Assembly: GCA_943356435.1 (NCBI GenBank)
Contig: CALREY010000012.1
Location: 1 to 48,694 of the forward strand
Reading direction: 5' to 3'
From: Candidatus Altimarinota bacterium
GTDB lineage: Bacteria; Patescibacteriota; Gracilibacteria; BD1-5; UBA6164
DNA length: 48,694 nucleotides
Made by a program: the position numbers and the translations under genes. Below the pieces are notes generated by a model that saw only the letters and a program-made list of their open reading frames with translations, had not been told where the DNA came from and made no database searches. Of this stretch, positions 9,825 to 20,231 are shown in pieces. Position 1 is the first letter of the stretch, and the number at the start of each line of letters is the position of its first letter.

Positions 9825-10193
9825 TTACATTGTGAAAAAACTCAATTTATTTCCGTCTAAATCTCTGAAATATCCAGCATAGAATCATTTATCTCATCTA
9901 GGTCCAGCATCTCATTCACTTGTTCATCATAGTTCTAATACTTTTTCGTGTAGTCTAAATACTTCTTCTTTTGATTTAACATGCAATGCTACCATATTAC
10001 CATTTCAAACAGTTGCAGGATTTTTATCAAAAGGTTTAATTACAGATATTCTAGTCAGTCCTGGTCAAAAAGACCATGATACAAATCTGTCAGTTTCCAT
10101 AAATCTACTCGCTCATATTTCAGATAATATAGTATCATAAAATTCTACTGCTTTTTCAAAATTATTAGTTCAAAGAGTTATATATCAAATCAT
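9825..10193 (-). CDS. VOC (glyoxalase/bleomycin resistance/dioxygenase) family protein
   Basis: 122 aa starting MIGYITLGTNNFEKAVEFYD, the classical first beta-alpha-beta unit of the vicinal oxygen chelate fold, and ending GFYAGYFRDLDGNKLSFF, the final strand with DPDGN-like motif. One ALHVKSKEEVFRLHEKV segment begins the second half. VOC proteins bind a metal and act on small electrophiles or drugs; substrate unknown. It is divergent from an HxlR regulator at 10305, the usual arrangement for a regulated detoxification gene. TGA codes glycine in GGTSEGDAGPRGDKG. Confidence 0.88.
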
Positions 10194-10224
10194 TTTTTAT
10201 TATATTAGTTTATAAAATAAAGTA

Positions 10225-10254
10225 ACTTTATAATATAAACTTGATTTATAAAGT
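10225..10254. promoter_or_regulatory. Inverted repeat in VOC/HxlR divergent promoter (putative operator)
   Basis: Perfect nine-base arms ACTTTATAA and TTATAAAGT separated by 12 bases, centred in the 111-bp region between the divergent genes. This is the size and symmetry expected of a site for a dimeric winged-helix regulator. Inference: bound by the HxlR protein encoded next to it. Confidence 0.55.
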
Positions 10255-10304
10255 CAATTAAATATACTCCAAAAGAGTAACTATTTATAAACCAACTATC
10301 TGAT

Positions 10305-10616
10305 ATGATACATAAAACTACAAGTTGTCCTGTTAATAATCTATTTTTACAATTATCTAAACAATGGATTATATTTATTTTTCATAATTTAGCTATGTGA
10401 GAAAAATCATTTTCATGAATTAGGAAATCATTGCCATGAATAAGCTCTAGAACATTATCATTGAGATTGAAAGATTTACAAGAACTATGATTTATAGAGC
10501 GTCTAATAGTACAAGAACAACCTATAAAAATAGAATATGTATTGACTGAAAAATGAAAAAGTCTTACTAATGAGCTAGAAAAATTATGAAATTGGGCAAG
10601 TGAATGGGAAAAATAA
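10305..10616 (+). CDS. HxlR-family winged-helix transcriptional regulator
   Basis: 103 aa. It starts MIHKTTSCPVNNLFLQLSKQW, with the CPV and KW residues typical of HxlR proteins, followed by FSGIRKSLPGISSRTLSLRL (recognition helix region), KDLQELGFIERL and the wing, then YVLTEKGKSL. HxlR members respond to reactive electrophiles or redox through an N-terminal cysteine, here Cys8 of the SCPV motif. The gene is divergent from the VOC gene and probably controls it through the inverted repeat between them. Several TGA glycines, including the one in ELGFIER. Confidence 0.92.
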
Positions 10617-10646
10617 AAAAGCTAAATCAACTGATTTAGCTTTTTT
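10616..10646 (+). terminator. Intrinsic terminator
   Basis: AAAAGCTAAATCA/TGATTTAGCTTTT arms (three-base loop) and T-run directly after the HxlR stop. Confidence 0.85.
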
Positions 10647-10851
10647 GTGATACTTAATTTCTAGAGTTTTATAATTAATACATAAAGAGCTAAATTTTAC
10701 CAAATATATTACAAATACAATGTATTTATAGTAAATATAAAATCATATTATATATTTGATATTTTATAGAAAAAAAATAATATAAGATTAGAAAAAGAAA
10801 TATTAATATTGTTAGTTAATTATTCTAATTTACAATTTAACTAATTTAAAA

Positions 10852-13527
10852 ATGAATAATCAAAAGAAAGCGTTTACTTTGATAGAATTGGTAATCACAT
10901 TAACTATTTTGGCTATATTATGAACTATATCTTTTTTTGCTTTGCAATGATATAGTACTCAAGCTAGAGATAGTACTAGAATTAGTGATATTTCAAGAAT
11001 GAGAACTACTTTAGAAATTTTTAATGCAGAATCGTGAAAATATCCAAAACCTACAGATTGAGTAGACATTACATATAACGATACAGTTATTTGGAATCAA
11101 GGTACATTTTGAGAACAAGTAAAAGTAAATGTAGATAAAATTAATAAGGTACCTTCAGATCCACTTTCAGAGTCTCAATACACATATTCAATAACACCAA
11201 ATTGAAACAAATATCAATTGTGATGAATACTTGAATGAGATGAAATTTCACTAAACAATCATCCATTAATACTAGATAAAACTAATGCTTGACAAGTACA
11301 AGCGAAGGCATACGTAATATGAACATATAATTGAATAATTACTAAAGCTATAGTAGAATCTAATTGTACTATTTTAGCAGTACCTTCTATTATAACTAAT
11401 GATTTAAATTTTAGACAATTACAACAAATAGTAGATAATAATTGATTTGTATATAGATGATATAGAAATCTACCTTGATCATTTAAAAGATCAAAATTTA
11501 ATGTTTATGGATGATTTTGATTTCGTCCAAACAAACTTGAATTATATACTGATACCATTTGATGTTCTGATGTTTTAGACACTACAAATCATAGTGCAAA
11601 AATATCATTATTAAAACAAATACAAGATACATATGCTTGAACAATTATGCAAAATGAGTGAGATATATGAAATATAGTAAATGAAAATATAAATTTATTA
11701 AAATCATCTAATACTACACTTACACTAGCAATAAATACAGTTAATAATACATTATGATGAAAAATAGCATTACCAAGTGTAACTAGAAATTTACCAAATT
11801 GTACTACACCCCCACCTTATACTTGAGCTAATTTTATAGTATGAAATCCAAGCATTTATGAACAAGAATGGCAATCTCTTGATTCAAATGCTGCTTGTTA
11901 CTGGACTTGTTGAGTTTGAAAAGTATTTTATTGAGGTCAATGTATAGTAGAAAATTGTACAGAGAATCTACCTATATGAGTTAAACCAAATGGAACATCA
12001 AGCATATCAAATGCTTCAACAATGTACTGATGAAATTGGAATTATAGTACTACTTGATGAGAATGTACTTTTACTTGTAATACATGATATAATTGGAATT
12101 GAAGTACATGTATAATTAATACATATATAGTTAGTGGTTCGCTATGAGCAACAGGAGCATGAGCTTCTGTAAATCTATGAGGTACGGTTGTAACTGCTGA
12201 TTGAAGTTGAGATTTTTCTTGAAATATAAATCATGGTACATCTTTATCTGATATTGTAATAACTAAAACCTGACATACTTGTATATTAGGTGATGCTTGA
12301 CCTAATTATCTTAGTTGAAATTATACTTCAATTACTTGAGCATGTTTTATAAATAAATTCAATGTTGCATGAAGTCTATGAGCTTATGCAGCAGATGCGA
12401 AGGTAAATTTATGATGAACTATAGTGACTGCCAATTCTATATGATGATTTAGTGCAGATATAGATTATTGAACTAATCTAAGTAATATTAATGTTACTAA
12501 AACATGAGCTACATGTACTATTTCTCAAAATTGACCTACAAGTTTGACTGAAAATATATTAAATATATCATGAGCATGTAATATAGCTACATATACTGTA
12601 AGTTGATCATTTTGAACAAATTGAGCATTATCTACAATAAATGCATGTGGTCAAACTACAATAGCAGACAATTCATGAAACTTTACACTTACTAGTACTT
12701 ATTTAAATAATTGTAGCAATATTACAGCAACAAAAGTATGATATGTATGTACAACTACAACACAATGACCATCAAGTCTATCTTCAAATATCTCAAATAT
12801 AGCTTGATCATGTGTAGTTCATACTTATACATGTAATATTTGAGCAAAACCTACAAATTCAACAACTACAGTTTGAGCACCTACTATGGATAATCAAGCT
12901 CGGCAAAGTGATAATCCATCAGTAGCATGTTATTTTAAATGTAGTGCTGGTTACTGATCAACTTGATCTAGTTGTACAGCTACAAATTATTGTGTAACTT
13001 GAATAAAGGAAATCACTATTACTTGATGACAAACACGGTCTTGCTTAAATCTAGGAGCTACAGAAGTCCGGGATTGATCTACACCATTTGCTTGTTCATG
13101 AACATGATGTTATATAAATACTCCTGCATGGTTGTGAAACTATTATTTATGGTGAGATAATATTCCAACTACTACATTTGGTGTGTGAAGAACTACTAGT
13201 GTATACTCATGGTCAAATAGTCCATGTCCAACATGACGGCATATACCAAGTGAATCAGAGATGGATTATACATGTACAAAACTTACTTGAAGTACTACTT
13301 GATGTTGACCATTTAGTTCAGCAATTGCATGAGTCTTTATTAATAGATTAAAATTTTGACTATTACAAGTTACAACGCCTACATATACTACAACATGATG
13401 AGCACATTGGACTAGTCAATGAAAACCTATTAATTCAGCTTATGCTATATCATACTGACTAGGTTGAGTAGTTTTAACAAACAATTATTGAACAAATTCA
13501 TTATGTAGAGTTCGTTGTATAAAATAA
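10852..13527 (+). CDS. Giant pilin-like surface protein with internal repeats and C-terminal FISUMP domain
   Basis: 891 aa. The N-terminus KKAFTLIELVITLTILAIL is a type IV pilin/pseudopilin prepilin segment, with cleavage expected between Ala and Phe and Glu5 present. Residues to about 150 look like a pilin headgroup. A Cys-containing unit follows, then three about 75-residue repeats starting VSGSLGATGAGASVNLGG, VAGSLGAYAADAKVNLGG and VSGSFGTNGALSTINACG, each with a TKTGxTC motif. The C-terminus resembles the Fibrobacter succinogenes major paralogous domain (FISUMP): DWSTPFACSGTGCYIN, CPTGRHIPSESEMDYTC, a GGAHWTSQ strand and final NSLCRVRCIK. Glycine is mostly TGA. The protein would be exported and assembled by a type IV pilus system not in this window; a tip or minor adhesive pilin is the likely role (inference). 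Confidence 0.85.
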
Positions 13528-13604
13528 ATAAACAAAAAATTATTAAGTATCTATTAAAATGAAAATATCTTGTTCTACAAATAGAAAATTTATGAAATTT
13601 GTCT

Positions 13605-13662
13605 AGCAAAAAGCATAAAAAAGACTTAAACTGTAGTTTAAGTCTTTTTTATGCTTTTTGCT
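13605..13662. terminator. 28-bp perfect inverted repeat, bidirectional terminator
   Basis: Two perfect 28-base arms separated by GT, with internal A-run/T-run so that it can terminate in both directions. The minus-strand PHP gene runs into it, and its TAA lies within the right arm. Confidence 0.85.
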
Positions 13663-14585
13663 GTATTTATTAGTAGTAGAAAGCTTCTGAAATTTTCCAT
13701 TATATCGTTTTGTGATACATGTGGATTTGTATCTCAGAGTTTTCAGTGAACATCATCTACTAATTCTCTTTCGAAATGATCATCACTTCAAAAAGTAAGT
13801 ATCATATTGTATTTTTTTGCAGTTCTCAGTATTACTTCTACCCACTCTTTTGAAGCAAGAGAATTTATCTCTATTCCATTCAATATATCTTTGTACTCTT
13901 GCATAAATAAAAAGAATAGTCCAAAATCATTTCTAAATGTGAAATTGGGATGCGCCAAACTCAAAAAATATCCACTTTCTTTTGATAGTTCTCATACTTT
14001 ATTCATACTTGGTTCATAATCATCTACATGTACCCAACCAATATGTCTCAAATCACCAGTAGTTTTCAAACATCTACGTATGAAATCTCACCACTTCATA
14101 TCTTCTCAAGTCAGTTCTTTTATGAGATTTACATTATATTCATTTAGATAAATATATTCACTGATATGAGAATTATTTAGATTTTGGATATCAAATCATT
14201 TATTTTTATTATAGTCCAAAAATTCATCATAATCTATTTGAAATCAGTTATTTTTCAATACTTCTATCTGTTTGATTATTTTATTTATTTTACCATTTCT
14301 ATTATTTTCTAACACTTTTATTATTTCTCCACTGAATTTATCTGCATAACAAGTGATATGCAGACTTTTATTTGCTATTTTTTTATCAAATACAGATATT
14401 TCTACTCATTCTATACTCTCTATACCATTTTCTCTAGCCAAAATAGGCAACTGCGTATTCACTATGTCATGTTCTGTAACACATATGAAATCCAATCATT
14501 TATCCCTTGCTTCTGTTATTACTTGCTGGTTCGTATATTTTCCATCGGATACAGTTGTATGGAAATGTAGGTCTATGTTTTTCAT
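13638..14585 (-). CDS. PHP-family metal-dependent phosphoesterase
   Basis: 315 aa starting MKNIDLHFHTTVSDGKYTNQ: DLHxHTxxSDG is the first PHP motif, with HxH metal ligands. CVTEHDIVN gives motif II, SIEGVEISVF motif III, LSLAHPNFTF the next histidine, and LTFGSDDHF the last D-x-H. These ligands build a trinuclear metal site that hydrolyses phosphoesters. Relatives include YciV/RNase AM-like exonucleases and histidinol phosphatases; the substrate cannot be fixed from sequence. Its last codons are inside the 28-bp inverted repeat. Confidence 0.88.
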
Positions 14586-14608
14586 ATTGTTGTTTATGTA
14601 TTAATACT

Positions 14609-14650
14609 ATTCCCCCTCTCAATTCTCCCCCTTGTAAGGGTAGATGAGGC
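14609..14650. repeat. GC-rich repeat, intergenic copy
   Basis: C-rich stretch TTCCCCCTCTCAATTCTCCC followed by CCTTGTAAGGG, between the PHP gene and the acidic repeat gene. Resembles the other GC-rich palindromes in the window in composition and in its CCCTT/AAGGG pairing, but is degenerate. Confidence 0.5.
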
Positions 14651-14824
14651 TCATTCTTATTATATAATTGTTTAGTTTTATGTAAAGTTTTTAAGAATTT
14701 TTTAAAATCATTTGCTAAAATAAAATATAAATATAATATATTTATCTAGGCTATTATTTATGAAATATTAATATTTAGTATGCTTAGATAACCCATTTTT
14801 AAACAAAAACAAAGGAGAATCGTC

Positions 14825-15133
14825 ATGGCAATTGCTATTGAAAATGAAGTATTAGGCGAAGCTGAAGGAACAGTATCGAATGAAGATAACTTGGCATTGG
14901 TAAATACCGGTACCGAAGACACTTCAGGAAACACTGTGGGTTCAGAAGAAGAAACGGCTGAAGGTAACGGAAACGTTACTGACGAAGTTGGCGATGCTGG
15001 TGCAGAAACTGCCGAAGTAAATACCGACGAAGTTGGCGATGCTGGCGCAGAAACTGCCGAAGCAAATGCTGACGAAGTTGGCGATGCTGGTGCAGAAACT
15101 GCTGAAGTCGGTAATGAAGAAGAAGTCGCATAA
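14825..15133 (+). CDS. Acidic protein with three 15-residue tandem repeats
   Basis: 102 aa preceded by AGGAG at good spacing (AAAGGAGAATCGTC then ATG). From residue about 53 the unit DEVGDAGAETAE plus three residues is repeated three times at exactly 45-bp spacing (14981, 15026, 15071). There is no Lys, Arg or His at all; Glu, Asp, Ala, Gly and Val dominate, so the chain is probably disordered and strongly negative. Every glycine is GGN, and GGC, GCC and GAC codons give it a higher GC than its neighbours. No signal peptide. Function unknown; the repeat and the composition could make it a mimic, spacer or cation-binding protein, none of which can be shown. Confidence 0.7.
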   Translation: MAIAIENEVLGEAEGTVSNEDNLALVNTGTEDTSGNTVGSEEETAEGNGNVTDEVGDAGAETAEVNTDEVGDAGAETAEANADEVGDAGAETAEVGNEEEVA

Positions 15134-15233
15134 TTCACTGATATCTTCATTTGTTAGTTCTTAAAAGGTAAACAAAAATCAAATATCTACATATTTCAAG
15201 GATAAACATTTATTCCTTCATAATATTATTAAG

Positions 15234-15266
15234 GAGCTACAATTTATTTGTAGCTCTTTGTTTTTT
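15234..15266 (+). terminator. Intrinsic terminator
   Basis: GAGCTACAA/TTGTAGCTC arms with a five-base loop and a T-rich tail after the acidic repeat gene. Confidence 0.85.
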
Positions 15267-15268
15267 AT

Positions 15269-15296
15269 TTTACAATTCATTTTTTTTAAATATAAT
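15269..15296 (+). promoter_or_regulatory. Promoter of tmRNA
   Basis: TTTACA (15269-15274) and TATAAT (15291-15296), 16 bases apart, with the mature tmRNA 5' end nine bases after the -10 box. Confidence 0.75.
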
Positions 15297-15304
15297 ATTG
15301 TCAC

Positions 15305-15748
15305 GGGGTTAATCTTGGTTTCTATCGGGAGAATCGCTCGGGTTGTATGCTATCAGGGAGATGTTTGTGACTTCCTTAATCAACATAAACAAAGATAAAT
15401 GCAAAAAATAGAATTGCAGGAGGTTTAGCTTCTTTTAAAAAAGTGTTAAATCCAACTTTAGTTATTGCCTAGCTCTAACTAGTAGCCTTCGCTAAGTCGA
15501 TGAGCACCGTTTGGTCTGCTACACAGTCTATAGATATCCCCACTCTTGGAGCTCTACAGACTTATAAATAAGAGTTTTTTTTGAGACGGTTTTGATTTAG
15601 TCTTGTCTCAATAAAATACCAACAGATTAGATTTTTATGTGTACTTTTTGTTTGTAATTCATGCACATAAATATCAAAACAAACTATGATAGTAGAAGTA
15701 TTTCTTTAGCCTCTCGAGACGTGAGTTCGAATCTCACTAGCTCCACCA
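15305..15748 (+). ncRNA. ssrA: Transfer-messenger RNA (tmRNA)
   Basis: 444 nt. The 5' end GGGGTTA pairs with 3' TAGCTCC to form a seven-base tRNA-like acceptor stem, followed by A and a genome-encoded CCA (15746-15748). The T arm GTGAGTTCGAATCTCAC is canonical, and the acceptor carries the G-U pair at the third position required for alanylation. The tag reading frame most likely starts at GCA 15401 and gives AKNRIAGGLASF, then TAA at 15437-15439. Both tag glycines are GGA and GGT, not TGA. tmRNA with SmpB rescues stalled ribosomes and tags their products for degradation. Confidence 0.95.
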
Positions 15749-15910
15749 TTTTTCGCTATTCTCGTTGCACTCGAATAGCTACAAATGGCACGCCATTCTT
15801 TTAGAAGGCAATAATAAAGTTTTAATATAGCGAAAAATGCCCTTCGTAGCCTTGGCGACCTGTAGTTCGTAAGTTTACTGAAGAACTAAGAATGGGCGAC
15901 CCAAAATAAA
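15747..15910 (+). mobile_element. Structured element abutting the tmRNA 3' end
   Basis: Directly after the CCA of tmRNA lies about 160 bases of stem-rich sequence unlike the AT-rich surroundings. A perfect 13-base inverted repeat (15747-15759 with 15827-15839) encloses two smaller hairpins: GCTATTC/GAATAGC and AATGGC/GCCATT. Beyond it are TAGTTC/GAACTA arms and the repeated-looking GGCGACC segments. A GIY-YIG nuclease gene follows 68 bases later. tRNA and tmRNA 3' ends are classical integration sites, and the juxtaposition suggests a small nuclease-associated element. No direct repeat of the tmRNA end was found further downstream, so its boundaries are unknown. Confidence 0.45.
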
Positions 15911-15977
15911 ACTATATATAAATAATTTCATATAATTATTTTGAAATTATTAAATTTAATTAATTATTACTTTTTTG

Positions 15978-16229
15978 ATGTACTATGTTTATGTAATTAG
16001 AAGTGTTGAAAATAATGAACAATTTTACACTTGATTTTCTGAAAATTTAAAACAAAGATTAGAAGAACATAATACTTGAAAATCTAAACATACACAAAAA
16101 TATAAACCTTGGGAATTAGTTTTTTATTCAGCTTTTGAAAGTAAAAAGATAGCACTTGATTTTGAAAAATATTTAAAATCGGCTTCTTGAATTGCTTTTA
16201 GGAATAAAAGATTGATTTGTGAGGTTTAA
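15978..16229 (+). CDS. GIY-YIG family endonuclease (UPF0213-like)
   Basis: 83 aa. It starts MYYVYVIRSVENNEQFYTGF: YVYVIRS and YTGF replace the GIY and YIG strands, as usual in the small single-domain family. NLKQRLEEHN supplies the conserved Arg, followed by GKSKHTQKYKPWELVFY, and SASGIAFRNKRLI. The predicted activity is metal-dependent DNA cleavage. Family members are commonly found next to tRNA genes in candidate phyla, and here the gene follows tmRNA. Two glycines are TGA, so it is adapted to this host code. Confidence 0.88.
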
Positions 16230-16339
16230 TTTTTTAATATAAAAATTAAAATTTATTTGATAAAAGATATATTTTTATATACTATGTATATATATTTGAA
16301 ATATAGTTTATTTTACCTTAATAATGTAACTAAAATTCT

Positions 16340-18751
16340 ATGCTAGATAAATTACTAAATAATTTTATATCATCACAAAAAAATAAAATAGTTGAAAATA
16401 TAGATATAAATAAAAGAGAAATATCTTATTCTAAGGATTTAAAGCAAAATAGAGAAATAAAAAAAATCTCATGAGAAGAAGAACTTGTGAGAGCTTTTAT
16501 ATTAACTAAACTTGTTAATGAACTTTGATATAAGGCAGAAAATATAGAAATAGAAAAAGAATATACTGTTTGAAGAAAATGAAGTTGAAAAGCTCCAAGA
16601 ATTGATATAATTGTCAGAGATGAAAAATGAGATGCTTTTTTATTTATGGAGTTAAAAGATAGAGAACATTATGAAAAAGATAAAGATGAAACTATAGAAG
16701 AGCAACTTTTTAATCTAGCAAGTCAAGAAAAATGACAATGAAAAAAAGTAAAATACATTATTTTATATACTTTTGAAGAAATTTGAAATAATATAAAAGA
16801 TAAGTGTATGCTTATTGATTATGAAAAATATTCTTCTTTTGAAGTTTGGGAAAAAGAAAGAAACTTTGTAGATGAAATTCCTGCAAGATATGAAAGAGCT
16901 ATTAAGAAACCATTTATAAAATGAGAAAAAGATTTAGATAATGTTTTTACTCATGAACAATTAGAAAGTCTTAGAAAAAATTTACATAATGTTTTATGGT
17001 GAGGTTGAGGGACTGATGATAATGAAGTTTTTTCTTCACTTGTAAATATAATTCTTGCTAAAATACAAGATGAAAGTGAAAAAGAAGATTGAGAAAAATA
17101 TGATTTTCAATGTTTCGGTTATGAAAAATGAAATGATGAAGTATTTGAAACAAATGATGAACTCTTTGATAGAATAAATTGACTTTATAGAAGAGCTTTA
17201 AAAGAAAGATTAAATATAAAAAATGAAAAAGAATTAGAAGAAAGTTTTGTAATTGAAAGGAAAAAGTTCTCTTTAGCAAAATTAAAATATACAGTTTGAG
17301 AGTTTGAAAAATTTTCATTTGTAGAATGAAAAAACTCTGTTTCTTGAAAAGATATTTTATGAGATTTTTTTGAAGCAATTATATCAACTTGATTTAAACA
17401 ATCAAAATGACAATTTTTTACTCATATAAATGTAGTAAAAACGCTTTTGTATTGAATGAAAATTGACGAATTAGCAATTGATAAATTAAATAATGAATTA
17501 AGTCTTCCATATATAATTGATCCAAGTGCTTGAAGTGGAACTTTTTTAATAGAATATATGAAATTTATCACAAAAAATCTAAAATACAGATTTAAAGATA
17601 AAATAAGTTCTAAAAGAAATGTAGGTGAAAGATTTGAAGATTATTTTTTACCAGATAATAGAGAAAATAAATGGGCTAAAGATTTTATTTATTGAAGTGA
17701 TATAAATTTCAATCTTTGAATTGCTGTAAAGGTAAATATGATTTTGCATTGAGATGGATCTGCTAATATTTTTGTTTGAAGTGAGCTTTGAGATTGATTA
17801 TTGCCTTTTTCAAAATATGTAAAAGATTTTTGACCAAATGTTTTGGAAAATTCAGAAACTGATGATGTTTACTTATGAAAAAATATTAATTGAAAATTTG
17901 ATGTAATTATAACAAATCCACCTTTTTCTGTTGAATTAGATAATGATACAAAAAAGACAGTTGCTAAAGAATTTATATTTTGAGATAAAAAGAATTCTGA
18001 GAATTTATTTATAGAAAGATATTATCAACTTTTAATAGAAAATTGAAGACTTTGAGTAGTTTTACCAGAAAGTGTTTTTGATACCACAGAAAATAAATAT
18101 ATCAGACTTTTTATTTATAAATATTTTAAAGTAAAAGCAGTTGTTTCATTACCTCAACTTACTTTTGAGCCTTATACTTCAACTAAAACAAGTTTACTTT
18201 TAGCACAAAAGAAAACGAAAAAAGAAATAGAAACTTGGAATGAACTTTGGGCAAATTATTCAAATGAATGGTGAAATTTAAAAACAAGAGTTGATAATCT
18301 AGTAAATGTTTATATTGATTGAAAAGATAGAACAAAATTACCAAGTATAAAAGATTTAAGTTTAGAACAAGAAAGAGAGATTTTATCTAGAATGCTAAAA
18401 GATTATATAGAAGGAGAAGATAAAAACTTATCTCCAAAAGAATTAATAGAAAAATATAGTGATGAATTAAAAGAACTTTGTAAATGACTTGTTTGAGCTG
18501 GTGATTTAAGTATGAAAAAGATGAATAACGATTATCCAGCTAATACTTGGTGGGTATTTGGTGAAGTATCTAAAGAATTAAACTATGAAATATTTATGGC
18601 GGAAGTTGAAAATGTGTGATATAAGAGAACAAAAAGATGAGAGAAATATATGACAAATGAACTATATAGAGAAGAAAATTGAGAAATTATTTTAGATGAT
18701 TGAGTTTTGGAAACTGTTGTGGATTATTTGAGAGAAGTTAAATGGGATTAG
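16340..18751 (+). CDS. Fusion of HsdR-N-like nuclease and N6-adenine DNA methyltransferase
   Basis: 803 aa. Residues about 38-170 resemble the N-terminal nuclease domain of type I restriction enzymes: GEEELVRAFILTKLVNELGY, then RIDIIV (about 86) and FLFMELKD (about 102), giving a D...ExK catalytic site. Residues about 340-660 are an HsdM-type methylase: GDFFEAIISTGFKQSKGQFF, motif I DPSAGSGTFLIE (about 394), GSDINFNLGIAVKVNMILHG, and catalytic NPPF (about 525), then ENGRLGVVLPESV. No helicase/translocase domain is present, so it differs from classical type I enzymes and is nearer to type IIG/IIB-like architectures. First gene of a tight four-gene run with a separate ATPase and HsdS. Confidence 0.88.
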
Positions 18752-18774
18752 TTTAGATTTTAATATTATTTAAA

Positions 18775-20229
18775 ATGTTTATAAAAAAAATTATAATTGA
18801 AAATTTTAAATGATACTCTTGAAAGCAAGAGATAGAATTTAATTATCCAAGTTGAGGAAATAATTGACTTAATTTTTTTATCTGAGAAAATAATACTTGA
18901 AAATCAACTATTTTTGAAGCTGTTAATTTTATTTTTTCATGAATTGCTAGTTGAGTTAATTTAAATGATTTAAAAAATAAACAAAAACTTGATAAAGAAA
19001 TAATTATTGAAATAGAAATAGTTTGAGATTTATTAAATAAATTATGAGCTAAATATGAAAAATATATTCAAAAATTAGAAGATGATATTGAGTTAATAAA
19101 AATATGAAGAAGTTCAAAAGTTTATAATATTAATCAATGATGAAAAAATCTAGTTGAAATGAATATTAAAAAATTATGAGTATGGAATAGCGAATCAAAT
19201 CAATATGAAAATCCAACTTGATTTGATAGTGCATTTAAACAATTTTTTGATATTGATTTTATTTGGGCAGATACTAGTCCAGAGGAAATAACTAAATTTT
19301 GAAGTACTACAATTGTTTGAAAATTAATTTCTAGAATATCAGAATGATTTAAAGATAGTCAGCAGTATAAAGATTTTGAAATTAAATACAATGAAGTTTT
19401 TAATGATGAGGAAAATGGATTGAAATCAAAATTAAAGGAAATTGAGTCTATTACTGAATGAATATTTAAAGAACAATTTTGAGAAGCAAAAATACATTTT
19501 CATTTTGATAATTTAGATGTAAGTTCATATTTTAAAAATACAAGAATTAAAATAGATGATGGGACAAAAACTTTTTTAGATGAAAAATGAAGTTGAATGC
19601 AAAGAGCAGTAGCTTTAACTTTATTACAAGTATATGTAAATTTACTACCAGAGAGAGAAGAAAATAGAAAACCTTTTTATCTTTTTATAGATGAACCTGA
19701 AATTTGTTTACATCCAAAAGCACAAATTAAACTTATAAAAGCATTAAATAAACTATCAGAATCTCAACAAATTTTTTTAACAACACATTCCCCCTATATT
19801 TTTAAAGAAACTTGATGAAAACTTAAAAAGGTAAATATTTTCACAAAAGAAAGAGAAGTTATAAAAATTAAAAATACAGCTGAAAATTTTTGATTATTCT
19901 GAAAATATAGTCCTTCTTGGTGAGAAATAAATTATTATGCATATAATTTACCAACAGTTGAATTTCATAATGAACTTTATTGATATTTAGAAGCTAATAA
20001 AAAAAACGATTTAGAAAATTTAGCTAAAACAAAAAAATATCTTGATGATAGAAAATTGAAAGGTTGAGAAACTGAATGACAAATAAATTGATTAAAAGTT
20101 AATAAATCATTACAAGAATATATAAGACATTTAATACATCATCCAGAAAACAATCACAATGAAGAATATACAAATGAAGAATTAGAAAAATCAATTAATG
20201 ATATGATAAATTTATTAGAAACTAAATAA
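18775..20229 (+). CDS. AAA/OLD-like ATPase of a restriction-modification locus (Rlo-like)
   Basis: 484 aa. Starts MFIKKIIIENFKGYSG, the RecF/SMC-type N-terminus; Walker A GENNTGKST (about 34-42), an ABC-signature-like KGSGMQRAVALTLL, Walker B FYLFIDEPEICLHP (about 303-316) and switch region IFLTTHSPYIF. The C-terminal SLQEYIRHLIHHPENNHN is a segment I associate with ATPases in type I restriction loci (RloA-like), but this is recalled rather than computed. No TOPRIM nuclease is seen, so it lacks the OLD nuclease half. It lies 23 bases after the nuclease-methylase gene and two bases before hsdS, so it very probably acts in the same complex. Confidence 0.85.
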
Positions 20230-20231
20230 AC

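Noticed and set aside
14353-14604. Plus-strand open frames over the PHP gene
   Set aside because: Antisense to a gene with full PHP metal-binding motifs.
15305-15748. tRNA gene at the tmRNA 3' end
   Set aside because: The acceptor and T arms belong to tmRNA; no D and anticodon arms of a tRNA are present. No other tRNA was recognised in the window.
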